DNA of 64,000 nucleotides from assembly GCA_963921425.1 (NCBI GenBank), contig OY992833.1, positions 11,387,738 through 11,451,737 on the forward strand, read 5' to 3'. The notes beneath the pieces were generated by a model. It was not told where the DNA came from and did not search any database. It saw only the letters and a list, made by a program, of their open reading frames with translations. Position 1 is the first letter of the stretch; each line of letters opens with the position of its first letter. The stretch comes from Dryas octopetala. Lineage: Eukaryota; Streptophyta; Magnoliopsida; Rosales; Rosaceae. Of the stretch, positions 53,797-64,000 are shown piece after piece. A program made the position numbers and the translations under genes.

Positions 53797-56667
53797 GCCC
53801 TAAAATAAGAGCTGCTTTGAACCATTTTCATCCTCCCCAACTTAATTACATTGACAAGATTGATTGTCCATTAGTGTGTCTTAAATCGTAATCATTTGAC
53901 TTGTGTACAGTGAATTTCTTTTATATAGAGGTAATGGCAGATGATTTGGGGAATGTGAGTATTAGTTGTTAACTTGTTATGATGAGCTATTTTTTCTAGT
54001 TTAATTCTCTATCCAAGCATACTCTTAAAGAAGTCGAAGATTCTCAGTCTCACTCAAAAGGTACTTGTTCTTTTCTTTTAATCTATCCTTGTTTTTTCTA
54101 GTTTAATTCTCAGTCTCCCAAATTATGTGTGATTAGACATGTCATTGTTTAATTTACTTGTTGTGAAATAAATAATCTTTAAGGTGAGCCATGTATAAAT
54201 CAATGAAATATCATTTGGGATTCAAATTTGGAAAATAAATTTGGGATCCCTACCACGGCTGATAGTTTATACCAAGGAAAGGTTATAGTTAGAGAAGTGC
54301 TAACCGAAACCCAAGAGACAATTTTGGGTTGGATGAAATGGGGCTTATTGACGAAGACTGTAACTTAGTCCAATCAATCCAAGATCTCGAAGACTGTAAC
54401 CCAGTTGTTCAAATTGTGCATACAAAATGTTATACAGATCACGAGGCAGTGCCTAAAGAGAGGAAACCATAGTTTGCTTTGCAGATCGACAACAGGATCT
54501 ATATATATTCAACTGTCCCACGAACTTGTAATATTTAGTGGCTGGTCAATGAATCAGTGACTGGCTAATATTATTATATAGCTAATTTCTGAACATTGAA
54601 TGAAAGCATCTATGTAACTCGAAAAATATATATTGGAAACTACAATGGTTATCATGTCTTCAATTCTCATTGAGAAATATTGGTTTCAATCTGGTCCTGA
54701 TCTGGAGGATTGATAGTGACTCTGCTTGGCTTCAATTCAATGATAAAAAACTAAAACAAACCCATATTGGCTTCACTTTTGAAAGAAAGACAACAGCGAG
54801 CCTTGTTGTGCTTCCTCAACTTCTGTTAAGGAAAGAAAGATATTGTAGTCATTTCTAGCACTTTTATCTAAAATTACAGATATACTAAGCAAAAGCACAT
54901 ACTACCAATGCATCACAGTGAATTGCAACAAGATATTTCTGTCTAAGAAACAATTTCAAATAATTTCTGTCTAGAATGAATTTCACTCTAAGAATAAGGC
55001 CAATTTATGAAATACATACATCAATTAGAACAAAGAACAATGAGAATCCCAAGTATGTATTATCCGAACATATAAAATGCAAATCAATTTACTTGGCCAT
55101 AATTAACTATCATCAAAATTAAAAAGTAAGAAATTCTCAAACTGACATAATTCAAACATATTTCCATCCAAGAAATAATTAAGAAACTGAAAACAATTCT
55201 CAAACAAACATGATTCAAAATAGGAATATAATTTGAAACATAAAAACATGAAATTTATAATTTAAAACATTCCCTAGCCTCCAACTTTGAATAAAACTTA
55301 TCTAAGATTGTGGGCTCTCAACCTCAGTATTAGCATTAGTATTGGGTTGTGGAACTGACCCACTGAGCCAGTGAGGTGAGCCAATGAACTTCCAATGCAT
55401 ATATTAATAGACTGTTGGTTTTCTGATGTATTATGCATTCTGCATATTTCTTCCAATATTTACAATCCTAACACAAACTATTTGCTGTCATATATCCTTC
55501 TATCTATCTTGAACTTCTACTATTGAGGTTCGGTAAAGAAAAGATTGCACTGTCATTCTTGAATTTAATTAAGGGGTAAAGACATAATAAATTCTAGCAG
55601 CTTCATCTAAAATGCTAAGTATACCAAGTAAAGACACACATTGCCAATGGAGTGTGGTATATTTAGATGAGAATATTGGTTGGTTTAGGACATACTATAT
55701 AAGAATTGATTAGTAACTATTTGAATGAGAGATCATAATCTACCTTTTGCTTTTTGCCGATACCTCCCATTCCAAAATTCTACTCATATGATATAACTGC
55801 TATAGAATAGCAAAATAGTTTGAGGTTCTTGGTTGCATATATATGAGCATAGCCTTTATAAATGGTCAACATACCTTATAACCCACTGAAACTGGTCAGA
55901 AAATAATTAAACACAATAGATGAGTGATAATGAAAACAAGGTTTAGAAAAACTGTAATAAGAAATAGAGCAACATATATTTATTATGGCAGAAGAACTAA
56001 CTTGTACTTACAATCATTAATTCAATTCAATGCAAAACCATATACTATACTGCACTGCAAAACAGATAATCACAAAGTTGTGACTTTGTGGGATGGAGTC
56101 TAGCTAGGTCACCAGGACATTGGCTACATTGTACCGGAATAAGCAGTATGGATGGAAGCCCTTGAATATCACATGGGCTAGCAGAACACGTAGTACTTCT
56201 CTTCTGTAGCTAAAGATAAGCAGTATGGATGGAAGCCCTTGAATATATAATTTCTTTATTTGTAGCAAGCCCTTGAATATATTAATTTCTTTATTTGTAG
56301 CAAGCCCTTGAATATATTAATTTCTTTATTTATAGCAAGCCCTTAAATATATTTATATATACAGACTAAACTATTTTTTAGAATTTAAAAAAAGTTTTAT
56401 GTAAACTGGATAGCGCGAATTTAGAAGATTAGCCCGAGTTGGCCTGTATGTATGGGTCGGGCTTGGTCCGGTCCACTTAAAGACGAGTCGGGTTAGATCA
56501 AACCAACTTTAAATGGGTCGGGCCTATGCCAGATTTGGGGTGGTTTGGCCCATTATACACCTCTATTTTTTAAAGCCCAAAAGCATAAATAGCTTGATAG
56601 ACTGTCTCACACGAGAAACTATTCTGTATAATCGTTACATTGTCACGTAGTATAACTAATTTATGTC
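53797..56667. other. Intergenic between CDPK gene and SINE
   Basis: The first few hundred bases are probably the CDPK 3' UTR. The rest is AT-rich with no supported gene. Confidence 0.5.
56215..56345. repeat. Tandem repeat, about 39-nt unit
   Basis: The unit 'agcccttgaatatattaatt' followed by 'tctttatttgtagca' occurs about four times. A related single copy lies at about 56153. Confidence 0.85.
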
Positions 56668-56758
56668 TTTTTTTTTTTTTAACTTACGGAGAGGGGGAAT
56701 CGAACTTGGGTACAGAGAGGCAAACTCTATGGCCCTTCCAATTGGGCTGCCCACCAAC
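56668..56758 (-). mobile_element. tRNA-derived SINE, minus strand
   Basis: On the minus strand: 'gggcagcccaattggaagg' (A-box-like), then 'aagttcgattccccct' (B-box-like), then a poly-A tail seen as poly-T at 56668-56680. A target duplication is only approximate (aatttatgtc / aatctatgtgtc). Confidence 0.6.
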
Positions 56759-56939
56759 TATATATTCAATCTATGTGTCGTTATAATATAATTGAATGTT
56801 ATTAATACGGGGGCGGCTATTCCGACCACCCTCTTCTACTTAGTTGACCACCCTAAATTGTATTTAGTAAAAGACATATATACCCTATAGCAAAATGACC
56901 ATAAAGGACATCTAATATTTGGTTTTCTCCCAACACCCC

Positions 56940-57175
56940 CTACCATCTTCACCCACCAGCTGAGAGGAGCACCATCATCTTCACCACCATCTTCAACCTT
57001 CCACCACCACCATCTTCAACCTTCATCTTCCACCTTCCACCACCACCATCATCAACCTTCCACCCTAGATATAGATTGTTGTTTTAAACAATCCCACCCA
57101 CGTGCTCCACCCACAATCCCACCCGCTGGCTCCACCCACTCCACTCTCTTCTACCACCACCACCATCTTCAACCA
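56940..57175. repeat. Imperfect CCA/CTT-rich repeat
   Basis: Degenerate copies of 'ccaccaccatcttcaacctt' between the proposed MULE end and the transposase start codon. Likely leader or promoter DNA of the transposase gene. Confidence 0.7.
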
Positions 57176-57238
57176 ACCCTAGACATAGATTGTTTTTGTA
57201 AACAAATGCATTGTATCCAAATCACCTACTTTTGACAA

Positions 57239-60200
57239 ATGGACAATCAGAACGACAACTTGGAGTCATCAAATGAAGTAAGTTTGAGTTTTTTTTGAGT
57301 TTTTTTGAATTTTTTCGCGGCTGAAAAACTGTGAGTTCGTGTTTTTATTCGGTAAACCAGTACCGAAATATACATTATATTTCGGTGGATGGTCACCGAA
57401 TAAATGTATATATTTCGGTAGGTATCCACCGTTTATAAATGTAATGTCAAATTTTTACACATTTGTTCAGTCGATGCCCGTCGAAAAATGGCAATACATT
57501 CGGTGGTTTTTCACCGAATGTATTGCCACTGTTCGGCAGATATCCACCGAATGAATAACGTATAGTTTTTAAAATAGTTTTATTCGGTAGGTAGTTGTCG
57601 AATTATATTGGTATATTCGGTACTTAGCCACCGAATATACATGGTTTATTCGGTGGATTCCCGTCGAATACTGGGACAGAACTACTTTTTTTCCCGAATG
57701 ACCAACGTATAATTGTTTCATTCGGTAGTCAATTGTCGAACTATGTTTGAATATTCGGTACTTAGCCACCGAATATATGTGATATTTTCGGTGGCTTCCC
57801 GTCGAATACTGGGACAAAAATTAATTTTTTTTTTTTTTTGCTGAATAGGAGCAGCAAGTGGATGCTTCCACCGAACTCAGTATAGTTGAAGGAAGGTGCA
57901 ATTTTGACTACACCAATGAATTCACAACAGCGGAGGTAAACATTGTTTGTATGGCCGGGAATTATGATTTATGCATACTTAAATATGAATTGTAAATAAT
58001 ATATATAATTATTATGTGTAGGTGTTTCAAAGTAAGGATTCAATGGTTAGTTGGATTCGTGCACAAGGAAAAAGGAACAACATGGTAATTGTCATTAGAA
58101 GGTCTGATGCAGGCGGGGTTCGTGGTAAGAGAGCTTGGATCAAATTTGCTTGTGAGAGAAATGGTCAATATGAGCCAAATAGATCAAGGAAGTCATCAAA
58201 GTCAGATTCAGGCGACCAAACATCCGATGCTGCTAGCCGTAAGCAACCGGTTTCTGATGACTCTAAGGACACCCGTTCGAAGAAATGTGGATGTCCATTC
58301 TCGTTGAAGGCGGTGAACACTGGATGTGGTGATCAATGGGAGTTGGAGGTTGCATGTGGAGTGCATAACCATGTAGTTTCAGAGTATATTGAAGGGCATT
58401 CATTCGCAGGCAGATTAACTGAAGAAGAGAATTCATTGTTAGTGGCTTTGTCCAAGACTTTGGTGAAACCGAAAGATATATTGAAGACCATAAAAAGTCA
58501 GAATCCACAGAATACATCAATCATCAAGACAGTATACAATGCCAGGCAAAAACATAGGGTCATCGAGAGGGCCGGTAGATCAGAGATGCAAGTATTGCTA
58601 ACTAAGCTGAGAGAACATAATTATGTTGAGTGGCATAGAAGTGCTGGTGATGTTGTGACTGACCTGTTTTGGACTCATCCTGAGAGTGTTGATATATTAC
58701 GTGCATTTCCGCATGTACTGATAATGGATTGCACTTATAAGACTATTAGGTACCGTTGGCCACTTTTTGAGATTGTGGGTGTGACTTCCACTAGCATGAC
58801 ATTCTCTGTTGCATTCGCTTATATATGTTCTGAGAAGGAGGATAATTATACATGGGCTTTGGGTAGAGTACGGTCTTTATTGAATGATGACTGTCTTCCT
58901 AACGTGATTGTCACGGATCGAGAACTAGCACTCATGTCTGCAATCCCTAAAGTGTTTCCTAGTGCAAGACATTTATTGTGTAGATGGCACATTAGCAAAA
59001 ATGTGTTGAAAAATTGCAGGAAGTTGTTTGGTACGGTTGACCATTGGGAGAAGTTTAATGCTGCCTGGAATTGTTTGGTTGGATCGGAGAGTGAGGATGA
59101 GTATGTGAGTCGTTTGCGTGACATGGAAACCAACTTTTGTTCATACGCCGGAGCTATTGAGTACATTAAGGATAGTTGGTTGATACCTTATAAGGAGAGG
59201 TTTGTGGCTGCATGGACAGATGCTTGTATGCACCTTGGTAACACCACTTCGAACAGGTAGTCTATTTTTGTTATCATTGACTTGTTATATGCTTAGACAC
59301 ACATACTAACTTCTTGTTACGAACAGGGCTGAAAGTGCACATTCAAGGTTAAAGAAGGAACTTGGCACTAGTCAGCTTAGTTTTGAGTTATCATGGCAGC
59401 ATATTCATACATTGCTAGAGTTGCAGCATACACACATTAAGGCATCATTTGAGAAAAGCCGTTGTTTTATCCAGCATAGTGTCAGGAAACATGAGGAGAT
59501 GAAGGAATTGTTAGGCTATGTATCAGATACAGCATTGAATATAATTGGTTGTGAGATAAGGAGGTACCTTCACTAACTAACCTTCATTCTACGCATTAAA
59601 CACTTATTTAGTTTGTACCAATAATTTATTCACTTCTTTTATATTGTACAGGGCTGAATGGATTGGAGGTGCCTTACCATGTGATTGCACCATTCGTCGG
59701 ACACACGAGTTGCCATGTGCACATGAGATTTTGTCGTATAGACGACGTAACCGGCCTATTCCACTTGACTCCCTTCATCCTTATTGGAGAAAGTTGGATT
59801 ACAATAGGGAACCGGAGGTCACAAAACTCTCAGATCCTCCAGTTAATGCCACAGTGGATAGACTAATAAAATGGATGGAAGAGCAAGATGCAGACACCCA
59901 GAAGCACATAAGTTTGAAGTTAGAAGAGCTTATGAATCCAAGTTCCACTACTCTGAGGGAACCACAAGTGAAGACCAAGACTAGGGGCCGCCCAAGTAAA
60001 GCTGAAACCTCTACTAGGCGTTTGCCATCCGCATTTGAGTACGTACTTTCCGGTTGTGACAGTCATTCACCCTCACCGTCCATTGGCAATGTTGGCTGTA
60101 CCTCGCCAAAAAAGAAACTAAAAAAACGGGCCAACAAAGTGAAGACGAGTTCGCCCATTCCATTTGCTCAGCCACATCGGTATATAGACCAGTTTCAACC

Positions 60201-60880
60201 CATCATGAGACCGTACATTTCTGGTGTAACCGACGTCTTACCAGATGGTAATTGTGGATATAGAGTTGTAGCTGCAGCTATGGGATTTGGAGTGGATGCT
60301 TGGCGGAAGGTACGCACAGACTTATCTAGGACACTGCTACATACACCGGCTTTGTTTGAGTCAGTTTTCCATGTGCGCGAGCGAGTTATGGAGTTTCAGA
60401 GGGTACTTGACTATTTTGATGACACCCCTGCACCCAGAGATCATTGGATGACTATGCCCGAGATGGGATATATTATCGCCACATGTTATGGTGTAACCGT
60501 GATCCATTTATGTAGATCGTTATGCCTTACGTGTCTCCCACTATATGCACACTCAGAAGCACATCAGGACGTTGAGCTCCGTGAGATTTGCATTGGTTTT
60601 GTCAACGGTGATCATTTTGTACAGGTACGGCTATAAATTGTGTAATTGTAAATTTATAGTAGAAAAATTGTCATTGCTAAGTTATTCACTTAATTAATAT
60701 GTGTAGGTACACTTGTCCCCGGGCCATCCTATGCCACCTATTTCAGATGATTGGCATAAACATGCCGACGCGTATGCCGCACGTGGTTGGTACATTGGAT
60801 ATCAAAATCGCCTTGAGGAGTTCAAGCGAATTAATGGTGACGTGCCTACGCCGGAAATTGTGTCTCTTGATAATGATTGA
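57239..60880 (+). CDS. MULE transposase with SWIM finger fused to OTU cysteine protease domain
   Basis: Six exons: 57239-57277, 57849-57935, 58022-59256, 59327-59563, 59652-60624, 60707-60880. All have GT-AG borders and matching phases, giving 914 residues with no internal stop. Domains: a FAR1/WRKY-GCM1-like zinc-binding N-terminus (about 45-160, with KKCGCPF and GVHNH). Then the MULE transposase core (about 230-420) with acidic residues in MDCTYK (Asp278) and VTDRELA (Asp341) and the CRWH motif at 362-365. Then a SWIM finger CDC-x9-CAH (543-557), an AT-hook-like RGRPSK (about 644) and a Lys-rich linker. Last is an OTU domain (about 720-880) with Asp731 and Cys734 in DGNCGYR and His854 in NGDHFVQ. 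OTU domains usually cleave ubiquitin from proteins; the catalytic residues are kept. The third acidic residue of the transposase was not assigned. The first exon is short and its ATG is inferred from splice phase. Confidence 0.8.
57345..57812. repeat. Array of 12 semi-palindromes, left side of the MULE
   Basis: Twelve copies of a 20-nt unit of the form TTCGG-n10-CCGAA (for example 'ttcggtacttagccaccgaa', 'ttcggtggattcccgtcgaa') lie at intervals of about 35-40 nt inside intron 1 of the transposase gene. Unit length is constant while the centre varies. The ends pair with each other. A matching array lies at 63330-63690. Confidence 0.85.
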
Positions 60881-61167
60881 ATTTTAACTTAATTAAATCT
60901 AGTGAATTTTTTTTAACCTTTATGGCGTACGTACCATGTATGTGGGATGATATTAACCTTTATTAGATCTTGACTCATGCATAATATTATCATAATATGT
61001 GGTGCTCCAATATTTGTTCGGATTGTTTTTATGCAATTTCAAAGTCACTAAATTAAGATGCTCCAATTTTAGCCAAAATAAAAAACAGAAGGTCCTAATT
61101 ACAAATAACCCGAGTGCGGCGCCAAATTGCCTTAAGAACATGAAATTTAATCAAAAAAAGCGGGTGA

Positions 61168-63223
61168 TCACTGCCGAGTGCGGCGCTGGTAGGTCATGGT
61201 GCTGCTCAAGTGTGTGCCCTCCAAGATATGTTGTAGACTGTCAATCGCCCTGTAAAGGTGAGAGGGACGCCTTGTGGCCTCATCCTCGCCCAATGCCACA
61301 ATAGGGCGAGTGATATGCAACATACGGTCAACACAGTCCTGTAAGTAACAAAATCATATATAAGCAACAATTTATATACCATGTCAAAATATAAGCCAAT
61401 TTGAGCCTAAATAAACAATTTTCACCACCAATTTCAAAATTTAAGCCTTTGGATCCATACCCTGCCAAATCCTGGTGCCACGGTCCTGTGGGGGTCAAAT
61501 GCAGTCCTCAGTGCTGGATTTTGGATGTACGGATGAGATACATAATGGAACCACTGGAGGTAGCCGTCAACGGTGTCAGATGGAGCCTTCACTGGTACAC
61601 TGCGACTATCTTCAGACAATAAGTGGTCCGGCCACCTCTCCCACGTACTATCAAAGTACTCGTAAAAGGGATTGTACGATTGTGCATAAGCACCTCGTCC
61701 ACCACGCTGAGGAGCACGTGGTGCAGGGGGGATAGTTTGTACCCGTCCAAATTGCCTTAAGACTCTCTCCGGATAATATGGCTCCACAATGTCGAAACAC
61801 TTGATCAATCCTGTGTAAAATGCAACATCTAGTAATGGATGTTGTTGTCTACTGGATTTGTAGGGTTCCCATATAACCTGAAGAAAGAAAAAAAACCAAA
61901 ATAAGTTACTATCAAATAATTCATCCAAGAGCAACAAATGCAAAATTAAGTCTAATTTTTCATTATCACTATAAATATATACCTCATCCGCCTTCAAATC
62001 GTCAAGTCGTTGTCTCAGTTTCTGCACATCTTCACAAGTTGTCCCGGTATCCCTCCTCGGAGTCCATCGGAGCGCACGGGGGCTACTCTCTAAGTAGTTA
62101 ATGTCATAGCCCGGACTAACAATATGGTGCATATGCTCATACACCCATGCCTCCAACAAGGTCATATATCCACACATTTGCTTAACCTTAGACCTAGAAG
62201 CAACACCTAACTGCCGATATAGGAAAGATAAGGCCCCTGCACCCCATGCATAATGGCTAGTGGTGTCGAGATTAGTAAGTAATCGTAGATACTGGACTTG
62301 TACCCTTGTGCCAGTCTTATCGGCAAAAAGGGTACATCCCAATAAGAACAATAAATAGGCTCTAGCAGCACACCTCACTAGCTCATCATCATCTGTATCA
62401 CACACATGGCCAAACCTCGACCGTAACCACTCGAGACGCACATACCCACCAGAATAGTCATCCAACTCCGATGTGGCATCTGCCTCACTCACCCCTAAGT
62501 ATGTTCTCAATAACAAATTTGATGCAATATGATCATGAGGGGGTGTAGAAAGTGATAAACCCACAACCGGAATTCCCAAAATGTTTGACACATCATCTAG
62601 TGTGATGGTCATCTCACCGAATGGCATATGGAAAGTATTAGTCTCAGGCTGCCACCTCTCAACAAAGGCTGAGACCACTACCTTATCAACAGTACGGTAC
62701 GAGCATGACACCAGTGGTCCGAGCCCGGATCTCATCACATACCCCTTCACATTGTTATTATCATTTCTACTCCACAAGTCTCATGTGCGCAGCTTTGTTG
62801 TTTTGGATATGCATCTTAGGGGCTTACGTTCCTATTTTCAAAAACAAGCCACAAGTCAATTACAATATTGCAAACTATATAGTTATAAAATTTTAAATTA
62901 TATAAGTCATTATGTATAATCTCTAATACCTCATTTTTCCAAATGGAGGCAGCAATGTGACTGTTGAAGCTCCTAAGCAATGACATATCAGTGGGACCTC
63001 CAGGGAAAGGCCCATCTGAATCATTGTTGTCATCTTCCATTACATTCTCTTCCGGCTGGACATCATCCCCCCTCTCTTCGTAAATAGTGTTGCCCGTCCT
63101 CCTACGCCTCTCTGAAGCTGTAGGACGTGTTCGATCTTCATTTGCATCACCGCCTCTAGAAGATCTACCTCTAGAAGTTTCGCCTCGAGCATATTTACCT
63201 CTAGATGCTCCTCTCCTATCCAT
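61168..63223 (-). pseudogene. Plant mobile domain (PMD, MAIN-like) gene with one in-frame stop
   Basis: Four exons on the minus strand: 62930-63223, 61983-62831, 61461-61877, 61168-61338. Phases match at every junction; about 576 codons. The N-terminus is Arg/Gly-rich (MDRRGASRGKYARG), followed by GPTDMSLLRSFNSHIAASIW. The PMD core lies in exon 2 (VVSAFVERWQPETNTFHMPF, GEMTITLDDVSNILGIPVVG). PMD proteins include Arabidopsis MAIN and MAIL1, which act in silencing and genome stability, and many transposon-borne forms. One break: TGA at 62781-62783, early in exon 2, where Trp is expected; the frame is otherwise open to the end. The gene is convergent with the transposase gene, 287 bp between stop codons. 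An AG just before the ATG suggests an upstream non-coding exon outside the array at 63330-63690. Confidence 0.75.
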
Positions 63224-63329
63224 ACCTATATTCAAAAATTGAAATCATGTTTAGAATACAGAGAATATAAGTTATCATGAAATATAGAATAAGAGAAAAG
63301 TGTATGTAAAAATATTTTATATTCATGTC

Positions 63330-63690
63330 ATTCGGCAGATGTCTACCGAAAATTTCAGATCTATTCGGTAAATGTCCACCGAAATATTAAGATCCATTCG
63401 GCAGACACCCACCGAACATATATCAATGTTTCGACAGATGCCCGTCGAATGGAACCAGCACAGTTAAATCAATATATTCATTCGACAGAGACCCACCGAA
63501 TGACATTTGATATTTCGGAGGATATCTACCGAATAAATATAAATCATTCGGAACTGAACTACCGAATGAATTTGTAACACATTTCCAGCAAATTCTGTTC
63601 GGAAGTATACTGTCGAGTATTTTGAAATAATTCGACAGTATACTGCCGAACAAGTGAAGAAATTTCGGTACACCAGTACCGAATGAAATT
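63330..63690. repeat. Array of 10 semi-palindromes, right side of the MULE
   Basis: Ten copies of the same 20-nt design, for example 'ttcggcagatgtctaccgaa' and 'ttcggtacaccagtaccgaa'; some have CGAC in place of CGGT. It lies directly upstream of the PMD start codon. The outermost unit resembles the outermost unit of the left array ('ttcggtaaaccagtaccgaa'). Confidence 0.85.
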
Positions 63691-63896
63691 CGAAATCAGA
63701 CTGAATTTTGCAGACACCCACTTTCAAAATCTCATTCTAATTTCTCTAAAATATCACATATCTGTGTAATTGGAAGGTCAAATATATATATCAATGCATT
63801 ATACAACCCTAATGTAGGAATGTAGGAGGGAGAGAGTGACAGAGAGTGAGTAAGGGAGAGATAGCAACACCTGAAATTGCAGAGGAGGCCTCGGCG

Positions 63897-64000
63897 GTGG
63901 AGGGGAGGACCGGCGACGGCGGGGAGGAACGGCGACGGCGGGGAGGACCGGCGACAGTGGGGAGGACCGGCGACAGCGGGGAGGACCGGCGACTGGTGGC
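63897..64000. repeat. 19-nt GC-rich minisatellite at the window edge
   Basis: About five copies of 'gggaggaccggcgacggcg', with single-base variants, run off the window end. It lies upstream of the PMD gene and is probably part of its leader or of the subterminal MULE DNA. Confidence 0.9.

Larger units (their letters stand above)
56809..64000. mobile_element. Large Mutator-like element, right end beyond window
   Basis: The left end is placed at about 56809, where 'gggggcggctattccgacca' starts. This sequence resembles plant MULE termini I recall, and the following 'cttagttgaccaccct' supports it. The element carries a transposase gene on the plus strand (57239-60880), a convergent PMD gene (61168-63223) and paired semi-palindrome arrays. 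The matching right terminus is not in the window, so the length exceeds 7.1 kb. The intact transposase frame suggests recent activity. The left boundary is provisional, and no 9-bp duplication can be checked. Confidence 0.6.

Noticed and set aside
57569-57817. Minus-strand frame with repeated YSVAKYRI-like words
   Set aside because: The periodicity comes from the semi-palindrome array in intron 1 of the transposase gene, not from a protein.
57345-63690. CRISPR-like array
   Set aside because: Repeats of fixed length with spacers superficially fit, but this is plant DNA, the units are degenerate semi-palindromes and no cas genes exist.

Overview
The window reads as nuclear DNA of a eudicot plant, probably a rosid but not identified further. 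Evidence: a calcium-dependent protein kinase gene with GT-AG introns, a coiled-coil NB-LRR (NLR) resistance locus, AT-rich intergenic DNA, long (CT)n microsatellites, and plant-type Gypsy, Copia, MULE, hAT-like and SINE elements. All exon models below were assembled by eye from splice sites and reading phase.

Layout. 1-1280: degenerate LTR-like repeat holding a small hAT-like element. 1830-14300: tandem segmental duplication (units of about 5 kb) carrying three truncated copies, all on the minus strand, of the SART-1/DOT2 splicing-factor family, plus decayed tails of an LRR exon. 14417-20062 (minus): a CC-NB-LRR gene with a frameshift and an in-frame stop in its LRR. Its last splice donor is in phase with the SART-1-like exons of the nearest copy, so the locus looks like an NLR with an integrated SART-1-like C-terminal domain, later duplicated at its 3' end. 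20160-21870: its upstream region, with a 275-bp tandem array. 22-35 kb: gene-poor, with fold-back DNA elements, a hAT-like element and a 7.3-kb LTR-derived block. 35320-47201: a long-TIR DNA element split by a Copia relic (itself carrying a solo LTR), a SINE and a very young, non-autonomous, Gag-only Gypsy element.

48057-53796 (plus): a complete eight-exon CDPK gene close to Arabidopsis CPK24. 53.8-56.8 kb: intergenic with a SINE. From about 56809 to past the window end: a large Mutator-like element. It carries an apparently intact six-exon gene for a FAR1-like/MULE transposase fused to a SWIM finger and an OTU-type cysteine protease domain, and a convergent plant-mobile-domain (PMD) gene with one in-frame stop. 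Two arrays of a 20-nt semi-palindrome (12 and 10 copies) sit near the two ends, in the first intron of the transposase gene and just upstream of the PMD gene.

The most unusual items are the NLR/SART-1 fusion with its tandem copies, and the MULE in which an OTU-fused transposase, a PMD gene and paired semi-palindrome arrays occur together.
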